This document shows, piece by piece, positions 57,652 through 64,000 of a stretch of DNA of 64,000 nucleotides. Below the pieces are notes generated by a model. The model was not told where the DNA came from, did no database searches, and saw only the letters and a program-made list of their open reading frames with translations. A program made the translations under genes and the position numbers. Each line of letters begins with the position of its first letter. Position 1 is the first letter of the stretch. This stretch comes from Blattamonas nauphoetae (taxonomy: Eukaryota; Preaxostyla; Oxymonadida). Location of the stretch: assembly GCA_033064195.1 (NCBI GenBank), contig JARBJD010000013.1, forward strand, positions 248,001-312,000, written 5' to 3'.

Positions 57652-58068
57652 GTCGATGACGATCTTTTCTTCGAATGCAAATGTGTCCTCGGAATCTTCA
57701 TCCATCAAGCACGAAAGACTGAAAATGAAAGAAGAGACCGAAAGACACTTCAGCGAATAAGTCGACATTTTCTGGAGGAAGGCTGGCAGGATGTTCTGGA
57801 CTTCCTCTTCGTCACGAAGCAGGATTCAAACCATGTTAGATATCGAATTGAGGATGCCATGGAAATGATGCAAGTCCTTGGAACGAATTTGAAAAGACGA
57901 ATCCATTGAGATGACACTCACTGATGCTATTCACTCCGTTGCATTCGTCTTCGTCGCACGCAGACGTCTTTAACACATTCATTGTTCATGTCATTTCATT
58001 AGGAACACTTATTTCACAACAGTTATCACAAAAATCGGTTTGTGTGAAGAATACACAGTTCAGTCTGA
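57652..58068 (+). pseudogene. K4: 3' fragment of a K gene embedded in G6
   Basis: The plus strand reads DDDLFFECKCVLGIFIHQARKTENERRDRKTLQRISRHFLEEGWQDVLDFLFVTKQDSNHVRYRIEDAMEMMQVLGTNLKRRIH, the last 85 or so residues of the K family with its stop at 57907-57909, then the K 3' trailer. It joins G6 sequence on both sides (near 57651 and 58068) with no TIRs or target duplication that I can see. Only the end of a K gene is present. Confidence 0.75.
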
Positions 58069-58975
58069 CATGTTCGACTCTGGATGTGGCGGAACCATCA
58101 TCGACTCCATCCAACCCTTCAAATCTTTCAGCTTCTGCTGACAGACAAGTGTTGAAGGAGCGAGGACGACGTTCGACGGAATGAACAGCAGCGAAGACAT
58201 CGACTCCATCTCAAAGAACCGCCCGCCCATCAACCACTACTCCGTCCACATCCACGGACTCACGTTCGCGCGAATTAGCTCAGACAGTGACACTCCGTCC
58301 ACACAATGCAGCGAGTCAATCTCAACGCGGTTTCCCCTTTCCAGTGCACACGAGGTTGTGTTGCACAGGCTAGCCTTTCGCAGCAAACGACACGTTCGAC
58401 ACGAAAAGCGAAGAAGAGCGACCTGTCAGCTGGACAGCGCCTGTCGGACAGCGAACGAAGGAGGACGATTCGAGGCGCGCTTCGGAGTGTGTGAACCAGA
58501 CAGCCACACCTGCCTTGCTGCACATCTCTTCCGTGATCTCTGTGTTGGATGGTTGAGATTGAATCCGTGTCGAATTGTTTTGCGGTGTGACGATCTCTCC
58601 CACTCCTCCCTGCCCCTCAATCCGCGTTCCGTTGATCAGCACTGTCGAGCGGTCGAAGTCCAGCAAGTTCCCGTGTTGAACATATCCTCACAGCTCGCAC
58701 TCCGAAATCGAACACTTCGACAGAGTGATCTCGGCTTGTGTTTCTTCGCTTCCCATCTCCCGACGACTCTCCAACACACACGCCCCGCTGTTGATTCTGC
58801 TGATTCCGCGGAAGGACGTGTTAGAGATGAAGGCAACCAGCGCGAACTCGGCTGACAATTCGGCTTTCACTTCTCGTGTCAGAAGAAGCCACGACCCATC
58901 CACAACTTGTGTCTGTCCCACGCGACAGTGCGACATCATAAATTGGGATGCTCTGAACTGAACGCCGATGAAGAT
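58069..58975 (-). pseudogene. G6 middle part: broken beta-helix receptor segment
   Basis: Minus-strand pieces ENPIFIGVQFRASQFMMSHCRVGQTQVVDGSWLLL, FISNTSFRGISRINSGACVLESRREMG, ITLSKCSISECEL, then in another frame LLDFDRSTVLINGTRIEGQGGVGEIV, VWFTHSEARLESSSFVRCPTGAVQLTGRSSSLFVSNVSFAAK and, in a third, CNTTSCALERGNRVEIDSLHCVDGVSLSELIRANVSPWMW. These are successive turns of one beta-helix, so at least two frame changes separate them, unless short introns lie between. It has no start of its own; its left end meets K4 and its right end the K5 leader. Confidence 0.65.
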
Positions 58976-59064
58976 TGGGTTCTCTGTGAAGACAGGAAGT
59001 TGGTTGGGACTCGCAGTAGTGTTTCTTTCGCTTTCGTTTGCCTTATCCTATTTCTCACCTTTTC

Positions 59065-59203
59065 GTGATTACCATGTCATCACACTGTCGTATGTCCCCT
59101 CTTCTTTCGGTTTTCGAGAGACACTCTGGAATCACTCAAGTGATCGTATGAATAAGTGTGATGCGAATGAACATGTTGGACTTCTTGGGCAGATCCATCC
59201 ATC
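59065..59203 (+). repeat. K5 leader, 139-bp repeat also found before K6
   Basis: This stretch is 97-98 percent identical (three differences) to 61784-61922. It ends TTGGGCAGATCCATCCATC at the ATG and contains a small palindrome, ATCACTCAAGTGAT. The GGGCAGATCC part also precedes K2 and K3, so it is the best candidate for a family promoter or 5' UTR element. The copies lose similarity abruptly at their left ends. Confidence 0.7.
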
Positions 59204-61245
59204 ATGCCTCCCAAGCATAAATTAGGGAGGAAACGGAACCAAACACAATCAAATACTGAGATACAAAGTGCTGTATCTTCGACTTCGGATGCACACATCG
59301 TTCATTCAACGATTCCAAACACAATTGAAAACGACAACGAATCCTCGCTTGATCTACGTTCAATCCCATCCGCAACTGATGTAGTCACCATTAATGCCAA
59401 TGATCGGCACTATATTCGTGTCTCAAAACAGATTCTGCAGAACGAACTGAAAAGAAAGCGAATGAATGTCGAAGCACTGTTGAGAAAAGTGCATCTGGAG
59501 GGTGATGATATCTCTCTTCGCACATTCACCACGTCAGATTGGCGGTTGGTCTTACAAGATTCAATCACGACCGATGATCTACAGCAAGGGTGTATCTCGC
59601 TATTCGAACAAGTCAACTCCGGAAAGAAATTTACTCTAAATGAACTTTTTCATGCCGTCCATTTCCTGGAATACGCAACCATTCACATGAAATATCGAGA
59701 ATATCCCCTTAACAAGATCCTCGACACCATATTCACTGAAGATGAAGACGACCAGACAAAACTGATGTCTGCTCTCGTCAAACTGGTTTCGCATCCATCT
59801 AACAAGCTCAGAGCAGCCGCTCTCACCTTCTTCGACGTTGGCATCTCGAGGTCATCACCTAACTTCACCCTCGCAATGGCATACACAGGTTTGATGCCCC
59901 AACTCTTCAAATGCCTGAAACCACAAGACATACCACTAAATCGAACAACTGTCGACTTCCACCGCCACATCACATCGATTGTGGACAAATTCTTCCGCTG
60001 TCCACCATTCGTCTTCGAACACGAAAAAACCCGATCGAAAACCGTTGATCTTGTTTTCAAACCATTCTGCAACTATTTGCGGCATTTCATCGCCTCCCCA
60101 GCTTGCCCTCCTGATTGTCCCTCTGGGATCTCGCTCTTATCGAAGACGACCATATATAGCAAAAACATCAAGTATTTTCACAGAACTTCCTTCCATCCAG
60201 ATCTTGAACCCATTTTGTCTGAGCTGAGAGAGACCATGAAGGATGAACTTGCCTCGTTGTTGGATAATGACACAACAAGGGACACACTGCACGAGCTTCT
60301 CTTTGGCAAATGGAGAAGGACGGACGAACTCGGCTGGGTGGAGACATTTGCGCGTATCCTTGTTCGACTGAGCGAGGGGAGACACTTGTCCGATTTGGGA
60401 CTCGAAGCGTTTCTGTTATTCATGTCCAATCGACCGAATGGTGTGAAACCAGTGCTCCAGCCAGATGGAACATCCTCACTCGAAGTGGATGGCAAAGTTC
60501 AAGCAACGTTAGAACTTCCCATCTCGTTCATCAACGCTCTCATCCCCACTCGACCACACTACGCCGCTGCCATTCTCATCCACTTCCATAAGGTCGTGAC
60601 TCTGATCGATCCTGCGGCTCTCTTGATGGACTTAAACATTGGTTGGTTCTCCAAATTGTTCGGAGCAGTCAATCCATCGAAGTTACCCTTCTCAAATGAG
60701 TTCCTTCCTCTCCACACACAACTCATGCGTGTGATGAAGGACTATATCGACGGAATCCAAAAATATACCAAATCGAAAGAGCATGACCAGATTCGAAGCG
60801 ATTTGGACGAGATCTGCCTCTCTTTCCACAAACATACGAAAGAGTACCTCGTCCATCTCTCCCTCCATCCATTCGTCTTGATAACGCAATACTGTCCCAA
60901 CCCCATCCTTGACTTCTTCATTGATTTCTTTGGACCAGACTTCGAAAACAGCGTGACGAAGCCATTTCGCGATGAAGTGCGGAGGACAATGGATGAGGCT
61001 GCACTCTCGTTGTCATCGCCACTCTTCATCCTCACATCTGACCTTGTCTGCCGTCTCACCGACAACGAGATCATGAACATTGTGGACAGAATTGTTGCTC
61101 TGCTCGAAAGCGACTCTCCCCTCTCTGACGACACGATCCTTCGGATCTGCGCGTTCCACGAAATGAAGCTCCAATCTGTGTATCTTCCCGACTTGTTCAG
61201 GAAAGCGGGGAGATCAACGGAACAATACTTCCACGCATTCGAGTG
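59204..61245 (+). pseudogene. K5: K-family gene truncated by fusion to G6 sequence
   Basis: Starts MPPKHKLGRKRNQTQSNTEIQ and follows the K family for about 680 residues up to GRSTEQYFHAFEC. There it runs, across a GAGTG overlap of a few bases, into the antisense of the G6 C-terminal region; the open frame continues meaninglessly to 61537. The last 240 or so K residues are missing. The conserved block (LVCRLTDNEIMNIVDRIVALLESDSPLSDD) is present. The frame up to the breakpoint is intact, so the truncation is recent. Confidence 0.75.
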
Positions 61246-61690
61246 CCGTCACAATCGCGCCCTGAGTCACAGACACGGTGAACGCTGCAGTCACCTGAGC
61301 ACTCTGAAACGAGAGGGGAGTGCTGTTCGGAAGGAGTTTCTGCTTCTCGCCCTGACTCGGCCGATACAGCAACGCCAGCCACTTCTTCTGCGCTCTCTCG
61401 TCCCTCCTGCGCCGACACACCACACACACCACAACACCCACCACAACCCCACCCACCACCAGCACTCCACACACACTTCCCACAATCCCAACAATCAGAA
61501 GCGTCCGCTTGGGCTTGGCAGCCTGCACAACAAGTGACTCTGTTCCGTTAAACGTGGACATACCGGCAACTCCATCCACAAACAGCAGACGCACACGCCA
61601 TTCGTTCGTGGAGTTTGTGGTGTTGGGGGAGATGGAGATGTGGACGGAGGTGGAGTCGAGATCTGGATATAAACAATGTCCCTGTGGGAG
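61246..61690 (-). pseudogene. G6': second copy of the G6 membrane-helix segment
   Basis: Minus strand: DSTSVHISISPNTTNSTNEWRVRLLFVDGVAGMSTFNGTESLVVQAAKPKRTLLIVGIVGSVCGVLVVGGVVVGVVVCVVCRRRR and the start of the tail, ending at VTQGAIVTAL where K5 begins. It is nearly identical to 53870-54267 but lacks the Mutator-like insertion and the last 30-40 residues. It is a duplicated block between K5 and K6, not a complete gene. Confidence 0.75.
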
Positions 61691-61783
61691 GAATGATGAA
61701 CACTCAACTATTGATCACAAATGTGAACGTACCTGATTGTTTCTTGAACAATTATTGGCTTCATCTTTCTTTTTCAACTTTTT

Positions 61784-61922
61784 GTGATTAGCATGTCATC
61801 ACACTGTCGTATGTCCCCTATTCTTTCGGTTTTCGAGAGACACTCTGGTATCACTCAAGTGATCGTATGAATAAGTGTGATGCGAATGAACATGTTGGAC
61901 TTCTTGGGCAGATCCATCCATC
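61784..61922 (+). repeat. K6 leader, copy of the 139-bp K5 leader
   Basis: Differs from 59065-59203 at three positions only. Same GGGCAGATCC motif next to the ATG and same ATCACTCAAGTGAT palindrome. Confidence 0.7.
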
Positions 61923-64000
61923 ATGCCTCCCAAGCATAAATTAGGGAGGAAACGGAACCAAACACAATCAACTACTGGGACACAAAGTACTCTATCTTCG
62001 AAATCGGATAATTACATCGTTCATTCAACGATTCCAAACACAATTGAAAACGACAACGATTCTTCACTTGATTCACTTTTAATCCCATCTACAACTGATG
62101 TAGTCACAATTACTGCCAATGATCGACACTATATTCGTGTCTCAAAACAAATTCGGCAGAACGAACTGGAAAGACAACGAATGAATGTCGATGCATTGTT
62201 GGAAAAAGTGCATCTGGAGGGTGGTGAGATTACTCTTCGCACATTCACCACGTCAGATTGGCGGTTGGTCTTACAAGATTCAATCACGACCGATGATCTA
62301 CAGCAAGGGTGTATCTCGCTTTTCAAACAAGTCAACTCCGGGATGACAATGACCCCGAATGACGTTTTTCACGCCGTCCATTTCCTGGAATACTCAACCA
62401 TACACATCAAACATCGCAAATATCCCGACAACTCTCTCTTCAAAACCATATTCCCTGATGTGTCTCAATGTCGAACGAAACTGACGTCTGCTCTCACCAA
62501 GCTCGTTTCCCATCCATCTGTCTCGCTCCGAACGGCTGCTCTCTCCTTCCTCGACGCTGAAATCTCGGAATCTTCCAAACAATTATCTCCTAGGATAGCT
62601 ACCACACTCATGTTGCCCCAACTCTTCGAAAGCATGAAACCTCACGAAATACCAATTAATGGAACCACAATCGAGTTCCATCGCCGCGTCACAACGATTG
62701 TGGACACTTTTACCGACGATTTACCTCGAGTGATCGTGTGTCATCCTCCCATCACATCCTACGCCACTCTCCACAAAATAGCCGCGTCTGAACCCGTAAA
62801 TCCAGATTTCAAACCATTCTGCAACTATTTGCAGCATCTCATCGCCTCCCCAGCTTGTCCTCCTGATTGTCCCTCTGGGATCTCGCTCTTCTCGAAGATG
62901 AAGATTTATCCCAGAAACATCAATTATTTTCACAGTAATTCCTTCCATCCGGGCCTTGAGCCAATTTTCTCTGAGCTGAGAAAGAATCTGACGGAAGAAC
63001 TTGCATCGTTGTTGGATCTTACCACCTCAAGGAAGACACTGCACCAGCTTCTCTTTGGTCAACGCAAAGAAAGAGATGAACACGGCTGGGTGGATACATT
63101 TGAAAACATCCTTGTTCGGCTGAGGAAGGGGAGACAAATCTCCGATTTGGGACTCCAATCGTTTCTGTGCTTCTTGTCAAATTGTCCGGAAACCATAAAT
63201 CCAATCATCCGAGCGGATGGAACATTCTCACTCAAAGTGGATGGCAAAGTCAAATCAACGTTGGAACTTCCCACATCGTTCATCAGCTCTCTCGTCACCA
63301 CTCGGCCACACTACGCCTCTGTCGTTCTCTCACTCTTCCATTGGTTATTCAGTGTGTACGATCCTGCGGCTCTCCTGATGGACTTCCAAAATGGTTGGTT
63401 CTCACAGTTGTTCGAAGCAGTCAATCCTTCGAAGCTGCCATTCACAAATGAATTCCTCCCTCTCCACACACAACTCGTCCACGTGATGAAGGAATATCTT
63501 GCGAAGATTCGAGAATATCCAGAATCGAAAGATCGTCCCCAAACTCGAAGAAACCTGAACAAGATCTGTCTCTCTTTCCGCAAAATCACGAAAGATTACC
63601 TCATCCATCTCTCACTCCATCCGTTCGCCTTGAAAACGAAATACAACTCCAACATCATTCTCGACTTCTTCGCTAACTTTTTCGGAATTACTCACAAACA
63701 GCGGGTCCTGACACAATTTCGAGTTGAAATGAGGAAAGAAATTGATGCATCTGCCCTCTCATCGCCATCACCACCCTTCATCCTCACGTCTGAACTTGTC
63801 TGTCATCTCACCGGCGACGAGATCATGAATGTTGTCGATCGAATTGTTGGTCTGATCGAAAGCGACTCTCCCATCTCTGACGACACCATCCTTCGGATCT
63901 GCGTGTTCCACACAAACCAACTGAAATGTGTGTATCTTCCGGAATTGTTCAGAAAGGCAGGAAGATCAACAGAACAATGCTTCCACACATTCAACTCTCT
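61923..64000 (+). CDS. K6: K-family gene, 3' end outside the window
   Basis: The ATG at 61923 starts MPPKHKLGRKRNQTQSTTGTQS and I follow the frame without a stop to base 64000, about 692 residues, ending in GRSTEQCFHTFNSL. It contains all family landmarks so far: VVTITANDRHYIRVSKQI, SLFKQVNSGMTMTPNDVFHAVHFLEYSTIHIK and LVCHLTGDEIMNVVDRIVGLIESDSPISDD. Similarity to K5 is high in the leader and first 170 residues, then drops and rises in blocks. It may be a complete gene continuing beyond the window. Function unknown. Confidence 0.75.
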   Translation, partial: MPPKHKLGRKRNQTQSTTGTQSTLSSKSDNYIVHSTIPNTIENDNDSSLDSLLIPSTTDVVTITANDRHYIRVSKQIRQNELERQRMNVDALLEKVHLEGGEITLRTFTTSDWRLVLQDSITTDDLQQGCISLFKQVNSGMTMTPNDVFHAVHFLEYSTIHIKHRKYPDNSLFKTIFPDVSQCRTKLTSALTKLVSHPSVSLRTAALSFLDAEISESSKQLSPRIATTLMLPQLFESMKPHEIPINGTTIEFHRRVTTIVDTFTDDLPRVIVCHPPITSYATLHKIAASEPVNPDFKPFCNYLQHLIASPACPPDCPSGISLFSKMKIYPRNINYFHSNSFHPGLEPIFSELRKNLTEELASLLDLTTSRKTLHQLLFGQRKERDEHGWVDTFENILVRLRKGRQISDLGLQSFLCFLSNCPETINPIIRADGTFSLKVDGKVKSTLELPTSFISSLVTTRPHYASVVLSLFHWLFSVYDPAALLMDFQNGWFSQLFEAVNPSKLPFTNEFLPLHTQLVHVMKEYLAKIREYPESKDRPQTRRNLNKICLSFRKITKDYLIHLSLHPFALKTKYNSNIILDFFANFFGITHKQRVLTQFRVEMRKEIDASALSSPSPPFILTSELVCHLTGDEIMNVVDRIVGLIESDSPISDDTILRICVFHTNQLKCVYLPELFRKAGRSTEQCFHTFNS

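Noticed and set aside
61246-61537. K5 coding sequence continuing to 61537
   Set aside because: Beyond 61245 the frame translates the antisense of the G6 membrane segment, so it is a chance continuation after a rearrangement.

Overview
The window looks like nuclear DNA of a microbial eukaryote, most likely an oxymonad (Preaxostyla, Blattamonas-like). This is inferred from three things: very large secreted parallel beta-helix/Pmp-like proteins ending in a membrane helix and a degenerate kinase C-lobe, multi-copy helical (ARM/HEAT-like) proteins, and spliceosomal introns of about 30-77 nt with TTCAG-type 3' ends. The standard genetic code works throughout. I saw no rRNA, tRNA, CRISPR array, prokaryotic operon or virus-like element.

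Layout. 1-6844: a beta-helix/TM/pseudokinase receptor gene (G1, 5' end outside the window) cut by two inserted elements, one of which holds a third. 7622-14689: a second receptor (G2) cut by one insertion. 15593-17740 (-): an intact six-exon helical-repeat gene (G3). 18983-19469: a small Tc1-like element. 19532-40518: copies of two unnamed gene families, here called N (starts MNLDL) and K (starts MPPK). They form a convergent N-to-K unit present twice in tandem, plus a broken extra N copy. One N copy carries a complete pogo-type transposon. The second unit carries a Mutator-like element with a captured SNF1/CAMK-type kinase fragment, which is itself hit by another element. 40563-45810: a receptor fragment (G4) and a K copy cut by a MITE. 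46670-53464 (-): receptor G5, split by a TIR element that has a Mutator-like element inside its own terminal repeat. 53731-64000: a patchwork of receptor G6 (-), a third Mutator-like element and four K copies or fragments; the last K gene runs off the window.

The most striking feature is that most long genes here are interrupted by TIR DNA elements with exact target-site duplications (4, 8 or 9 bp, TA or AT). In six cases, removing the element plus one target copy rejoins the reading frame exactly. The insertions are either very young or are removed by a process not visible in the sequence; GT-AG splicing at the ends of the 4-bp-target family does not restore frame.

Functionally, G1, G2, G4, G5 and G6 look like surface receptors or adhesins that signal, if at all, through a catalytically dead kinase-like domain. 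N and K are always close together and nearly identical in blocks, but nothing in their sequence tells me what they do.
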